A stretch of 64,000 nt of DNA. Source: Chrysomallon squamiferum. Taxonomy: Eukaryota > Mollusca > Gastropoda > Neomphalida > Peltospiridae. The position numbers were made by a program, and so were the translations under genes. The stretch lies in NCBI GenBank assembly GCA_012295275.1, contig CM022667.1:8477038-8541037 (forward strand). The letters run 5' to 3'. This document shows, piece by piece, positions 47,661 through 60,890 of the stretch. Under the pieces are notes generated by a model. The model did not search any database and had not been told where the DNA came from. It worked only from the letters and a program-made list of their open reading frames with translations. How positions within the stretch are numbered: position 1 is the first letter of the stretch; every line of letters starts with the position of its first letter.

Positions 47661-49355
47661 ATCAGATAAGTGATATCAATGCTCATCTAGTAGTGGTCAA
47701 ATTTTTTTCTTCACTTCAATATTGTTTCATTCCTGGTTTTCTGTGGGTTTTTTTTTAATTTTATTTTTTTATGCTTTTTTTTTTTGGTATCATTATTCAA
47801 AAGATAATATCTCTTTTCCTTTTTTAATTCTGAATTTATGATCCATCTCAGTGATAAACACACTGACATGTTTTATCATGTTGTAATCTCATTCAAAATA
47901 GGTTGCTGTCTCAAAACCAGTTTCTTGTGATAGATATCCTCAGATACACTCAAAGCTTCAGAATCCTTTTTTCTCCTATATTTTTCCACTTCCTTTAAAA
48001 TATTTTATTATTCACCTCTTAATTTCTAACATTTTAGTTTGTTAATGTAATAATTATCTGAAATTGTCAGAACACTAAATTTAAGTGTTTTGTATAGAAT
48101 CATGTTTTAAAATGAACATAACATTATTTATTTTTAGTAATATATTTCGAGAATTTTTAATCATGATGTACACTTAATATTTAACACAAAACTTAATTTT
48201 TATGTTTTTATTAAGTTAATTTATTTTTTCATTTTTTCATTTATTTATTTATTTATTTTATTTTAATTTTTAAAATTAAGACAAGGGACTTAAAGAACAA
48301 TTTAATTAATTTATTAATGGCATGATTGGTACTAAACTGTAACTGGTACTATGTACATTTTAGCATCAATCATAGACATTTATATAAACATTCATAATAC
48401 AACATGCTCAGTCTAAAACACATTTCAAAACCTATTTATAGCCTCTGAGGGTTCAGACATGCGTCTTCTGGGCACACACACAAACTGGCAACCAAACGAC
48501 TGCAATTATTTAAAACTGTCTGAACTCTTGCTGTGACATTAACCAGTGTGACTGCACCAGACTTATTCGTTGTGCCAGATCATGACAAATTACTTCTTTT
48601 CTCCGACATCCATTTCAAGGACAAGTCACTTAGTTTTATGTATTATTTGTGTAAGTCTTAATGAGACATCTGCACACAAAATGAAAATGTTCACAGGAGA
48701 CCTTTACACCCGATACAAAATATCACTCAAAGGTTAATGACACACACACACTAACACATTAACACATCCATATGTCTACTATTTAGTAACAATAAACTAA
48801 AATACATATTTACATCATAATGTTGCAATAATCTGTTTTGTAAAAATGGAATAAATAATCTGGACATATTGACATAACTTTATTAGTCACAAAAATGTTG
48901 CGAAGTACAATACATCATTGTTAAATTTGAGTTCCATCTTACTTCAATATGTTTGTTACACTTCTCAAATTGTTGTTGATAAAAACAAAATCCTTCTTCA
49001 GCCATTTATATTTTTTTTATAATACTTGTTTGATGTGTTTCTAAGTTACTTTAAGATTTCATTATTAATCAGTTATTATTTGTCATAATAATTATTTAGA
49101 AAAATTAAATATTTCATAATAATTATATTTTGTTCTTTCAAATTTGTGTTGAAATTTCTCTTAAACTTGACTTTTTATGAGCTTAATAAAAACAAGTTTT
49201 ATCATTTTGAGTTGTTGTTTTTTAATTTGATGACTTGAACCTATGTAATTTGGATTAACCTGTATCTGAATAATATGAAGAAATAGCTAAATTTTTAGGA
49301 GCTTAATCATTTATTATTTTGAATTTGTTTTTTAAACTTTAATAACTTGGATCAA

Positions 49356-49398
<43 letters not shown>

Positions 49399-50853
49399 AT
49401 AATTATTTATTTATTTATTATTACTTTTTTTTTTTTTTTTTTTTTTGGAGTGGCAATCATTGAATTTAGAGCTAAACAATCAACAGAGATGAACGATAAC
49501 TGATTCACCTTTACTGTCTTTGATTTGATGAAGCCAGTTTATTTGCTTTGTTTTTTAAAATAATGCGAATATCTGTCCATGTGCTATTAAAATGTTTGGT
49601 ATTTTCATTTGAAACCCAGTTTCACATATTGCATTACATTTAGATTTTGACAAAGTTAATTTTTATTTAAACTGCTAATCAGATTTTAAAGTGTTTTCGA
49701 TTATTTATTTGTGCTATTTTAATTTTTTTTAACATTTTCATAAGAAGTACTGAACAGCCTATATTACCCAATAACAACAAATAATTATGATTGCAAGTTC
49801 ATTTTCAAAAGGATCATTTAATTCCTGTAAATTATTCATTTACGGGTTGCAAAGCATTGTAAGAACATTTACATACACTAGTAATATTCAAACTTTTAAC
49901 CATAAAAAAGAAAAGAAAAAAAAGGACAAGGAAACACTTAAAATTGTAGCATGTGATATTTTACAAAATTTGTTTGTTTTACTAGTAATCACGAACATTA
50001 TTGCTTCACTCCAAACTAATTAGTCTAATAAATAATAATAATAATAATTTAAAGTAAATATATATATATATATATATATATATAATAATGACGGTCGCTG
50101 ACGCATAGTTACACGACCATCAATCTAAAATGTGAAATGAGAAAATTTATCTCGTAAACATCCGTATTTTATCATGGACTTTTTAATGTTCTTTATATTA
50201 TTAACAAACATTAATGACAGAGGCCAACATAACAGTATCATTTGAAAAATTATTTATTTGTTTATACCATCAGATGTACAGTTTATATTCGAACCCATGC
50301 TTAGTAAGTTATGTATTTTATTAGGAAACGAAGCAATAACTGAATATTATTAGTCTACATCTTACATTATTTTACAATACAATATTCCTTAAAAGAATGA
50401 TAAAAAATAAAACATGTCATATATGAATATATAAAAGGTAGTAATAACTTTATCAAATGTGATAAATAAATTCCTTGGGTCGTATTTCAATATTCGTAAC
50501 TAAATTATGAAGCGCATTACTGCAGGTTTAGTGCTACTGAACTCACAATTACTAACTACGATTGGCATAATAATGATAATTACCTAGTTTATGCTCAAAG
50601 TTTATTTTGCCGAACAAAATTATTTTCAATATTATTTTAAATACAAGCATAACATTGTTAACAAGTCACTTTCATTTGGATCATGTAGATCGTAAGAAGT
50701 AATTTATTACGAAAATTTGAACCCAACATTCCATTCTGTTGAGTTCAGAATAGTTTAATTTTTGTGTTTCATTGCCCAACACCTATTAATCATGGTTCGC
50801 CTTTCCTAACGCCTTTAATATCTTTAAATTTTGTTACTATTTGACATTACAAT
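47661..50853. other. Non-coding stretch downstream of MYCBPAP
   Basis: No gene is seen. A (GAT)n tract lies at about 49356-49397, a long T run follows at about 49425-49446, and a TA tract sits at 50057-50083. The 48420-48620 patch is less AT-rich but lacks an open frame on either strand. Confidence 0.5.
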
Positions 50854-50854
50854 G

Positions 50855-51020
50855 ATTACTCGCTTTACCGCACATACACGGAAAACAAACGATAGGTGAG
50901 ATATACTTCATCTATTCTATCGTTTATTTTCCATGTATGTGCGGGACAAACCGATCTACTGGCCAATCAAAAGTAAGTTACTAAAAATAGAAATAGCAAT
51001 CATGTCGGTAAAGGAGTAAA
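50855..51020. repeat. Foldback element: 28-bp imperfect hairpin inside short outer inverted repeats
   Basis: The arm 50868-50895 (CCGCACATACACGGAAAACA then AACGATAG) pairs with 50917-50944 with two mismatches and a 21-base loop. Outside this, ATTACTCGCTTTACCG (50855-50870) is matched in inverse by CGGTAAAGGAGTAAA (51006-51020) with one indel. The nested arrangement is like a small foldback MITE. Confidence 0.7.
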
Positions 51021-51710
51021 CAAATATAAATTCCATTTCTAATCATTTAACTGATTCTTCAGCACCGCGAGGTAGGTAGACATTTGTGCATAATTACATT
51101 TTTAAAACAGTTAGATCTAAAGTAACAGTTGTCTAGGTTTATAATTTTTATTATCAGTTTTCATAGTCTGTTTCAGTCACCATAGATCGACGAGAAAAAG
51201 TAAGGTCTCACTCTTGCCTTTTTATAGAGCACCGCTTCACTGATCTTGACAATTGTTAGGATGAGCTTAATGATTTTTGTCATTAATGCGCCAGACGCAG
51301 TTCATTAAAAGAAGCAGGCGCAACAATAATTTTTACTACTAATAATGGCGAAGTGTTTCGTTCGTTTTCTCCACCTGTACAAACATACTAAAAACGAAAA
51401 ACATCCATTTTGTTTCCGAAAAATTAATCTATACACAACTTTGTATCAACGTTGTTAATGAAATATTTATTATAATTATATTAATGATTTAATCGTCTCC
51501 ATGAATATTTATATTTCAATTCTATTGAACAACATCAACAACAACATAATAATAATAATAATAAGATTAATAAATAAATAATTAAAATAAAAATAATAAA
51601 TAAACAATAAAATTAACATGAATGAAGTTATTATTTTCAAATGATGTATAAAAACGATTATATATGAATTTAAACATAGTTACAAAGGTAACAAAAAACC
51701 CAACACAAGA

Positions 51711-51965
51711 TTAAAAAATGGATAGTTCGCTATCCAAGGGTTCGTTTCTGCTGTCACTTTTGTTTGCCATGCCACACTTTGAGGACTTGAAAATTTTGAG
51801 TTTCATTGTCACGCCAGCATCTCCTTCATGATGTGATTTTACCATCCACTTGGATAGGCCTAGTGTTCGGTTAGCCCATGTTGTATTGTTATTCAACCAT
51901 CCAGAAGAAAGGCACAAAGCAAAAGTGACAATGCCCCAAATGACATAGAAACTGTGAAGTTTCAT
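51711..51965 (-). CDS. Hypothetical small protein or first exon with signal-peptide/TM-like start
   Basis: The 84-codon frame begins MKLHSFYVIWGIVTFALCLS then SGWLNNNTTWANRT, with a hydrophobic segment at residues 6-20 and two N-glycosylation sequons (NNT, NRT). It is less AT-rich than the flanks. A donor-like TGGATG|gtaaaa about 43 codons in suggests it may be a first exon continuing elsewhere. I do not recognise the family, and the opposite strand also has a weak open frame nearby. Confidence 0.35.
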   Translation of the reverse strand: MKLHSFYVIWGIVTFALCLSSGWLNNNTTWANRTLGLSKWMVKSHHEGDAGVTMKLKIFKSSKCGMANKSDSRNEPLDSELSIF

Positions 51966-52139
51966 TTGTATTTTGACACTTTTGGGGATGGAATCATTTT
52001 CATTTATTTATCTGTAAGGTCAGCAGTTGCGTTCTCCACTTTGAAAATCCTTGTAGAAAACATTTCATGCTTCAGAAAACTCAGCTTTACATTTCGTTGG
52101 AGATATCTAGGCATTACAATAGGCAGTTTTGTTTAAATC

Positions 52140-52266
52140 TGCATAGTTTTATATTGCTGGGTTGAATGATATGAGGACACGAACAATGTTAATAGAATAA
52201 AATTCTTTTTATGTCCCTTCTAATTTAATTTTCCTTATGAATCCAGAATCATGGAACACTCTGTAA

Positions 52267-52318
<52 letters not shown>

Positions 52319-53398
52319 TAGTAAATTAAAACAAAAAAATTAAATGAAAATAGACATTGCCAAGAAGAACTAAAATGCTATTAAAAAGTGTATTAATTAG
52401 CTTATTCATTCATTAGAAGGAATTATTTGATTGTATTAATCATTATTTATGTGAATATCATTTTTAATTTCATAAAGATGTTTCAGTCTGTGTTAGGCTG
52501 AGATAAAAATGATATTAAGATATATAATGAGTTATATAAATGTTGTAGGAATATATCAGATTATATGCAGTTCCAGTAAATGTCCCATTTGAGCATTTAA
52601 CACAGCTCATTGATACTGATGCATAATGCATGTATTGGTTCATGACTGGATAATATAGACACAGGGTTTTTTTATTAAAGATTTTATCTGGTTAAAAGTG
52701 GCAGTAACAGTAATAGTTGTTATTGAAATAGTAAAGATTTAATCTTTAAGGAAACAGAAATGAAATTTTTTATGATGTACTATTTCATGAGGCAAAGTTT
52801 TTAATATTTGTATAATCATACGATTGCTGTATAAATTAACTTTTAATTATCCTTCTACAAACTGTAAACGTTTCAGAGGACTGTCAAGAATGTCATCTTT
52901 TGTTCTTTTTAGTACTTTTTTTTTTTTTTTTTTTTTTAACCTTTTCTTGAATGATTTTTTTTTTCTTCCCTATAGTTTTAAGCCATTAGTGTGTGGTAAC
53001 ATTAATGATTCATTTGTTAACCTTATTGCTTTGTTATTGACACAGCAAAGATTTAAGCCTGAAGGAAAAAATAATATAAATTTTATGATGTACTATTTCT
53101 TAAGGCAAAAATTTTAATATATCTATATTATCATACTACTGCTGAATAATTATCCTTCTTCAAGGTTTTAAATGGTTGAGAAGAATCTGCGGTCATTTTT
53201 CTTTCTTTCTTTTTTTCTTCTTTTTCATCATTTCTTGGACATGCATCGTTTCTTCTTTTTTTTCTTTCTTTCATAGTTGTAAGCTGATACTGCACTTAAT
53301 TACTGCAATTGCTGCGTAACTGTGTTTTAAGTGGGATCTGTACTAAGTGTACAACTAACAAACTATCCATCAAATTACTTAATTCGTTCTGTCTTCAG
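52140..53398. other. Non-coding stretch
   Basis: A (TA)n tract lies at 52268-52310 and long T runs at about 52918-52937. Two segments (about 52750-52870 and 53050-53160) are diverged copies: ..AATTTTTTATGATGTACTAT..AAGGCAAA.. No gene is seen. Confidence 0.45.
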
Positions 53399-53502
53399 CG
53401 TTGACAGCAGCAGAACTTGACTCAGTGTTTCAGCAATGTCTGTTTTTGTGCGTGGTGATGCGCTGTGCAAATTCCACGGCTGGGCAGTTTGACCAGTTTT
53501 GA
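53399..53502 (+). CDS. Candidate terminal exon, product not recognised
   Basis: After a good acceptor (gttctgtcttcag|CG) a phase-1 frame reads LTAAELDSVFQQCLFLCVVM then RCANSTAGQFDQF and TGA. It is GC-richer than the surroundings and of globular-protein composition. The minus strand is also open over part of it. No upstream partner exon was identified, so it may be part of a gene with distant exons or a pseudogene scrap. Confidence 0.3.
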
Positions 53503-53599
53503 CCAGTTGTAATAGCTTTTCTGTCTTCCCCTGACAGCCTGGTGGAATGCTAAATGAAATAAAATATTTGGTTGTCAGTGGGGGGGGTGGGGGGAAACA

Positions 53600-53880
53600 A
53601 AAATTATTACATTTTTTGTTGCTGTCATCATCAGTTTATTATTATTGTCATCATTATTTATTATTATTGTTATTAATGTTTTTGTTTTTATTGTCATCAT
53701 TATTTATTTTTATTGTTATTATTATTTATTTTTACTATTACTATTTTTATTTCTTTCATTATTTATTATTATCATTATTGTTATTATTATTTATTATTAT
53801 CATTTATTATTATTGTTATTATTATTACATTATCATCACCATCTTCATCATCATCATTATTATTATCATATTAGTTGTTC
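53600..53880. repeat. Long imperfect ATT/ATC triplet tract
   Basis: About 280 bases of interrupted TTA, TCA and TTG triplets. The Tyr/Leu/Ile-rich plus-strand open frames here are artefacts of this repeat. Confidence 0.9.
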
Positions 53881-54082
53881 TTGTTAATGATGACATGATG
53901 AAAGAAGCAAATTGTAAAGGTACAAAAACTAAAATATACAAGTTATTTTTGAACAGTTTCAGACACTAGAGCTTTCAGCCTCATGTACTGAAATGTACTT
54001 GGTAAATGCTGCTTTGTTTCTGCATTCCAGTAAACTTGCAAAGTCCTGTATGACACACCAAGTTTATTTTGTGTTTCCCAGT

Positions 54083-54352
54083 TCATCTGGAGTACAGCAC
54101 TTTGCAGTACTTTACTAGATGGATTGCTGTGAAAGTCTGGTGATTGCTGGTCACTGGGTCATCAAACATGATGTCAAATATTCCTCGACATGGATCTGCC
54201 GTGGGCTGGTGAATTACTGTGACATCTGACAGAGTTTTAATTAATTCTTTCAAAAATGTTTCACATTCTGTTAATTTTATGCCTTTAAGGGATGATCTCG
54301 TTACGAAAACAAAGAGATATACGTTTGAAATTATGCAGATGTAATATTTGTC
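54083..54352 (-). CDS. Unassigned open coding segment of 89 codons, no ATG at its start
   Basis: The frame is open from just after a TGA at 54353-54355 to TGA at 54083-54085. It includes TRSSLKGIKLTECETFLKEL then SDVTVIHQPTADPCRGIFDI and MFDDPVTSNHQ, which look like globular protein rather than translated junk. Base composition is less AT-rich from about 54083 to 54250. Acceptor-like (ttaacag|AATGTG) and donor-like (CCCA|gtgacc) sites occur within it, so the true exon may be shorter. The product is not recognised. Confidence 0.35.
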   Translation of the reverse strand, partial: DKYYICIISNVYLFVFVTRSSLKGIKLTECETFLKELIKTLSDVTVIHQPTADPCRGIFDIMFDDPVTSNHQTFTAIHLVKYCKVLYSR

Positions 54353-54685
54353 TCATATATTTATAGTCCATATCTCCCCCCCAAAAATTTCATTTTCTTT
54401 TCTTTCCTTGTAATATAAAACATCATTTACTTCTATAATTATGTAAAATTTATTCAAAATTAATTTATTTATGTCACATTATATTTTTCTGCATATAAAA
54501 CTGCTGCTTTAATTAGGAAATCTGTCTTAAAGGATTACTGATAAGCTTAATGCTGTCACAATGAAGAGATACTACACCTTTTTTTTTATAGCGAGAAACC
54601 CTTTTTATCAATACAGCTAGAACTTTATAATAATATAAGTGTGTATTTGCTGGAGCTGACGTTCTGATTCAGATTGTTTGTATTG

Positions 54686-54831
54686 TCACAAATGTAGATC
54701 AGACAACAGAGATGTCTTATCACAAGTAAATAAATGGTAGTCTGGCAGCTGCTGCAATTCATGACCTCTGAACAAAATGCCACTGTTTGCTTCTGTCTCA
54801 GCATTGATCAAGATTGATCTTTGAGTGAGGA
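54686..54831 (-). CDS. Unassigned candidate exon
   Basis: Acceptor cttgttacag|TCCTCAC in phase 1, then LTQRSILINAETEANSGILF and RGHELQQLPDYHLFTC before a stop at 54686. A donor-like AGAG|gtcatg after ILFRG would end it in phase 1. The LFRG word recalls RasGAP-type domains, but that is too little to name a family. It may belong with 54352-54083 on the same strand. Confidence 0.28.
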
Positions 54832-54955
54832 CTGTAACAAGACAGTTTAGATTACATAACATAGATGACATCTACCAGAGAGGTACACGCCCTTCCACAC
54901 CAAACATTTAACTTGGTCCAGATACCGTTTAGTTTGCAGAGACTTTGCTGTGTTT

Positions 54956-54956
<1 letters not shown>

Positions 54957-55007
<51 letters not shown>

Positions 55008-55452
55008 GATTGCTGTTGTTGTTGTTATTATTATTATTATTATTAATATTATTATTGTTATTAGTAGTAGAAGTATTAGTAGTAGTAGTAGTAGTAGTAT
55101 TTATAATATAAATATACAGCAGAAGGCAATACCACTACCATCAGTTACAAATTTATATGAAATAAAAACAACGACTCTAAACAAAACTGTGTGAAATATT
55201 CTCATTTTATCTTAAACAACTTTAAATTATTCGTTTAAAAGTTTTAAACATCATCAGGGGAATATGCATTACTGATATTCTCCAAGGGGTCACTCGGTAG
55301 GAATATATTTTATGTAAAGTGAGAGATTCTCTTTGTATATTATTTACCGATGGTGGTGTAACTCCAGTGAATGCAGTGTTTACATTATGTGTTCCAGTGC
55401 AGCTTCAAGTGTCACGTTTCTGTTGGTAAACACACACCTAAAAGACCAACAG

Positions 55453-55492
<40 letters not shown>
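54957..55492. repeat. Triplet microsatellites (ATT)n, (AGT)n, (GAT)n
   Basis: (ATT)n at 54957-55004, AGT/ATT mixture to about 55100, and (GAT)n at 55455-55492. The 109-residue Ile/Ser open frame at 54865-55194 is created by these tracts. Confidence 0.9.
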
Positions 55493-55493
<1 letters not shown>

Positions 55494-56431
55494 GCATTAA
55501 TCTTCATCATTATCATATTAAGTAAATAAATAGGAAAAATAAATATAGATTATCAGTTTTTATTAAATAAATATAGATCAATATATAATCATATAATAAT
55601 GCATCTAGGTGTGTTTTAATTAAGACTAAATGTGTGTGAGTTTGTGTGTGATTCTGGTGCATGTTTATATGTGTGCATATCTATAGTTTATCATGTACGT
55701 ATATGAGTGTGTGTATGTGTATTTTTAAAATTACTTTTAATTACTGAACGTTGATCACAAATTTTATTACCATCTATCTATTTAAAACTGGTGTCTCAGT
55801 TATCAGCCTTTCATTCATTCACCTTGATGTTTTAATGAAAGGAAAAGAAAAAAAAAGAAAAAAAGACATCCCATGGAAAGTCTGACATTACAAAATACTT
55901 TTTAATGTAAGCATGTTGACGGTCCTGGGCTGTGACTGACCAGTCACTTGTACACACAGAACAAAGTTACGCAGCCTACGCGACCGCTAAATGGAACAGA
56001 TCCATAAGTTAACGTGTACTATAGTATTTCAATGCGTACAAAACGTACCAGTCACTGTGAACAATGCTATAGCTCGGGTTGTGTTGGTGTTTTTTTACTG
56101 GGTGTATATATATACACGCACATCACCTCAGCTTGGCACATACAGATTCATTTCTCCTGGTGTGCAGTGTATAACTTGTGTTTAGATATTTCAGTGTTTG
56201 ATCACCTAACGTCAATCGTTCTGTTTGTTCAGCAAACTCGCTGGGGTTTTTGAGTGAGTATAGACATTTTTTTCTTTTATTTGTAGAACCTTGACTGTTT
56301 TTTTGGTTTGTTTACTTTTGTCACTGCTAGTTGTGAAAGGTTGTCCTGCATTAATTAAGGTTAACATGTGTTTTTGTTTTTTTGATTTGTTATTTTTGTC
56401 TGAATTATTTATACAGATATGTAAACTAGTA

Positions 56432-56499
<68 letters not shown>

Positions 56500-59400
56500 G
56501 TTTTAATATCTGGTGAATATTAAAAATATGTTATAATATAATATACAGTATTAAAATATATCATAATATATTAGATATGACATAATACATAATAATAACG
56601 TGTTAAGTAATATATATATTAAAATTTATAATATATAATGTAATTTATTTTTTAAAATGTACTCTTTTGTTATATATTTGATTATTCATTAAAACTGCAC
56701 AAGCAATAAAACATTTCTTTGAAGTATTGAGAACAATATATATAGATATTCAACTGCAAACGAGTACATAAAAAGAATATGTACATTGATATCACAGTAG
56801 GCAGACTTAGAAAGAAGCAGTTTAAACATTCATAAAGAAATACATATTTGTTTCTAATTAAATTATAGTTGTGCTAACAAACACCATGAATACATTTTTC
56901 ATTCTTTTTATTGTTTGTTTCACTTCTTCCTCAAAGCAGACATCTAGTGTTAATAAAATACCTGAAGGTGAAATAGTAACTCTGCCTCTCAGTTATTCAT
57001 ACACGATGAAATAAATTAAACAAGATTGAGTGAATAAATACAGAAAGTCAGTGAACATAAACATCATTTATATTTTATTTTTTTGTTGTTTGTTTCCGTA
57101 TAAGAAAACAAAAATTATGTGTACATGAGAAACTAAAACAGCAGTCTCTTTGTTTCTTTGAAGACCAGTTTGAATTTTTCTCCTTTATTATTAGGAAAGG
57201 TTGATGATACGACACAGTAATATAATTACACAAAAGCAATAAACCGTCTGTTTGTATTTGTATTTGCAAAACTCTTTTTATATTAAATTACATACATCCA
57301 TGACAAGTAGATTAAAAAATAAAAGTAGAAAAAAAAATCTTTGTGTTGAAGAAGATGAAAACAAGAATTACAACCTGGGAAAGCTGTTTTATTTGAAAAA
57401 TTATCTGCACTGGAGAAGAAAAAAAAAGGTTTGAAAAGTAAGAAAAACTAAATAAAAGGTTTTATCACACCTACACCATTAATAAAGAGCAAAAATCAAT
57501 TTAGAAGTCTTGTTAAGAAAGTTGCACTAACTAAATACAAGGTTAATCTATCAGTTTGTCATATGATACTATATAAAGCATTGATTTTCTTTTTTCTTTT
57601 TCATTTTTAATAATTCTTTTCATTTTTCTGCTGATACTGAAAATTCTGAAATATTTGAAAAGCATCGATTTTCTTCTCTTTTTTTCATTTTTAATATTTT
57701 TTCCATTTTTACTGCTTATACTGAAAATTCTGAAATATTTGAAAAGCTGAAACAAAACAAGTTTGAAAAAATAAAAAACCTGACATTAATTAATAATACA
57801 TTTTTAATTTATTGAATATAATTGTGATCCATATCAAAGACTAATGCAGTTTCAGCATATTTTAATTTTAAATGTTATCAAGTACAATGATTATGATTTA
57901 AGAGAGGAAACTTAATTATATGACTAGACTAAATGAACTATCTAAAATTTTCAATAAATAAATAAAAATAATAATAATGTATTATATTACCAACATATGA
58001 ATAAAGTAATAAATATGTTTGAGGTTATCTCTGCATATTTTAACATTAATGATGGTCAAATGCTTGTTTCTTTTCATCTACTTTATTTTTTTTTTATTGT
58101 GAGTGTGTGTGTGTGTGCGTGCATATTTGCGTGTGTTTGTTTGTTATTTGTTTTTTTATGATAATTTAATTTCTGTGAGCAGTTTCTGCCATTTTACGGG
58201 CTGCTCTTCCTAGTCAGTTACTGTGGGCTAGAATTGCTGTACAGAACAGAAACAACATACCTCAGAGTTTTACACACCTGACTTTGGTCCTCTGACAGGA
58301 CAGGAAACAGCTCTGTACTTTTACACTGAGGAGAACTGAACCTCTGATCTGCTGTACCAGAGATGAGTAATAATTACATTCAGTATGTTGTTTGTGAAGT
58401 ATTACTGACTTACTAAGAATTTTATTAACTGTTCTTTAACAGAGCTGATAACAGCTTGGAGACTTTGATCACAGAATCAGATCTTCACAGACCTCTGACT
58501 GTGGTATTTCCTATTCAAAACTAGGGCTCCATGTTCCATTATTTACAGTGTTTTCAATGGGAAGGCAAAATTAAAATATTCTTTATTGCTAACTGCTGTT
58601 AGGACTCTTTGTTTTAGAGAGAGTTGGGTTTATCTTTCATTTGATCAGTTATTCAGAAACAACAATAATTTTGGTTTTGTAATTTAATATTAAAAAAGAG
58701 CCAAGTAGTGTACAATGTGTATAGAATATTGATTTTATGTTGTTTCTCATTTTCTTTGCATTTTTTTCTCTCTTTTCATATTGCTGTGAATACTGATAAC
58801 TGAGATTTATTGCGTGAAGTGTTTATTCCGAACAATTCTGCTTTCAATTCCTTTCTTATTTCTAGAATAATCTGTTTCAAAAGGCGAAGGTCGTAGGAAA
58901 CTGTGTAAACTGTAGTTTTAATGTCAGGTTTCAGAAATGTGGTTTAATTGTTAGATAAAAAACCCAACAGTGTGGTTCTACTGGTTTAGCAAGGTAATGG
59001 TTATTTATAAATTTTTTTTTTTTTTTTTTTTTACTGTTTTCCATTTTGCAGTAAATACAAGACTATGTAAATGTCTGTCAGTTTGTTTATACGTATATAC
59101 ATAGAGGTTCACAAATATCAAATACATATGTAAACAGATATATCTGCACGAACTGGCATATACACACACATGAATATACACAACACACATACACACACAC
59201 ATGAATATACACAACACACACACACTTTCTGGTAAAAAATATGCAGTAGATTATAATTTCATGAAAAGACCATAAACGTATAAACAAACACATAATAAAT
59301 AAAATAAAAAATAAATAAATAAAAATGAATAAGTAAATAAATAAGTAAATAAAATAAATAAATAAATTGAACAGCATCACCAGTCTGCTGTATTTCTTAC

Positions 59401-60825
59401 ATTACATAGCACAGAATTTCAGTTTTATCTCTGGTCAATCTCACAGCATTGCATGCCTCTAAAATATACAAATATATACACACACACATACATATAGATT
59501 TAATCGGATAGAAAACAATTGCCATCACACTATTGAATCATATGTTGATCATCTGTACGTTTCATAGATTTCCAGTTTTCATTATTTAATATAATACACT
59601 TTTGTATAGAGATACCTATTATTCTACAGTTCTTTTTAATAAGAAAAACCATCAGTATTATATATCAGTTACTATCATAGTGTGCGTAATTTAACTCACA
59701 ATACAACTCATACACTTCTGTTTTCTTTAATGCTGCTTTGTACAGGTATCTGTTTTTAAAATCATTTATTTATCTGTAAGACTGTCATCACTATCGAATC
59801 CCAGTCAGAGTCGGTGCTCTTGTACCAAGTCATCAGCCGAACATTCGTCTTCAGTTCAAACATTCCACGGACTTCTAGTTACCTTCAGTAGACCTTTACT
59901 TAGAAATGTGGGCACAGTGGATATTAAAAAAAATAACCGGTTATTACAGCTAACACAAGACAAATAGTGATGTCTCTACCAGCAGTGGGAGCTCTTTCAC
60001 ATGAAAGAGTTTCTAAAAAAAAAAAAATCCTTTATTGTATTTCTTATCAGAAGGCCACATACAACCATTTGCTTCATTCATCTACAATAATCGAGGTTGT
60101 CTCTTACCTTCATTCTTCTTCTTTTTTATTTTTTTTTTTTTAAAGATATAATGCTAATGGTTTACCTTTATGATTATAAGTAAATGGCATGGTTTGTTTT
60201 GTGTCACCAGTTTGGGTCTGTGCCAGCAGTGGTTGCAGTTACTGTCACTGATGTCTTATGCATGGATGGACTCACAAGTAATATTCTTTATCCAACTTTA
60301 TCTTAATTTTTGTGTAATAAAAAACCGTGGCGGGCAGTACTATATGTGTCACATCGCCGGTTCAACGACATCTAGCTGTTGGGTCATAATCAGCGTCACA
60401 CTCGACAACACCCCTTGTCTAACTCACAGAGCAGCAACAATGTGTTTATTTTTCAAAAATATTCGTGCCTGGCACAAAATATATCTTTTTATCATCTCTT
60501 TTCTTCCCTTTTCACAAAAGTTAACATGTTAATTGTTAAGAAATAACTGTATCGAATTGCCGAGTACCAGTTGTACCAGGGTGCTGGGAGCAGCCACTGT
60601 GACATATCTGTATTTATTACACTGCTCTGTTTACCACTCAATGGCTTAATGTCTGGTTTCTAAATGCGACTGTTTATTTCTGCCATGTACGTATGTCGGC
60701 ATTTCACTCTCACCCATCAATTTATTTCTAGTTTACAGCTCCAGCTCTGTATTGATTGCATTTTTATGGTGATTTTTATAGGTGTTTACAATATACTGAA
60801 ATGGTGTAACATACATACATACATA
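55493..60825. other. Non-coding stretch with microsatellites
   Basis: No gene is supported. A compound (CT)n(GT)n tract lies at 56433-56495, a duplicated segment at 57590-57740 (GATTTTCTT..TTTTTCATTTTTAATA..CTGAAAATTCTGAAATATTT), CA tracts at 59160-59225, and AAT/AAATA tracts at 59295-59370. The 58190-58370 patch (ATTTTACGGGCTGCTCTTCC) resembles a degenerate interspersed repeat, but I cannot name it. The 120-residue frame at 60170-60532 has no recognised domain. Confidence 0.5.
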
Positions 60826-60835
60826 CATAATAGAT

Positions 60836-60890
<55 letters not shown>

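Noticed and set aside
53547-53969. 140-codon Tyr/Leu/Ile-rich frame that looks like a membrane protein
   Set aside because: It arises from an imperfect ATT/ATC triplet tract.
60170-60532. 120-codon plus-strand frame with hydrophobic stretches
   Set aside because: It has no recognisable domain, no splice context and no consistent coding composition; chance in AT-rich DNA.
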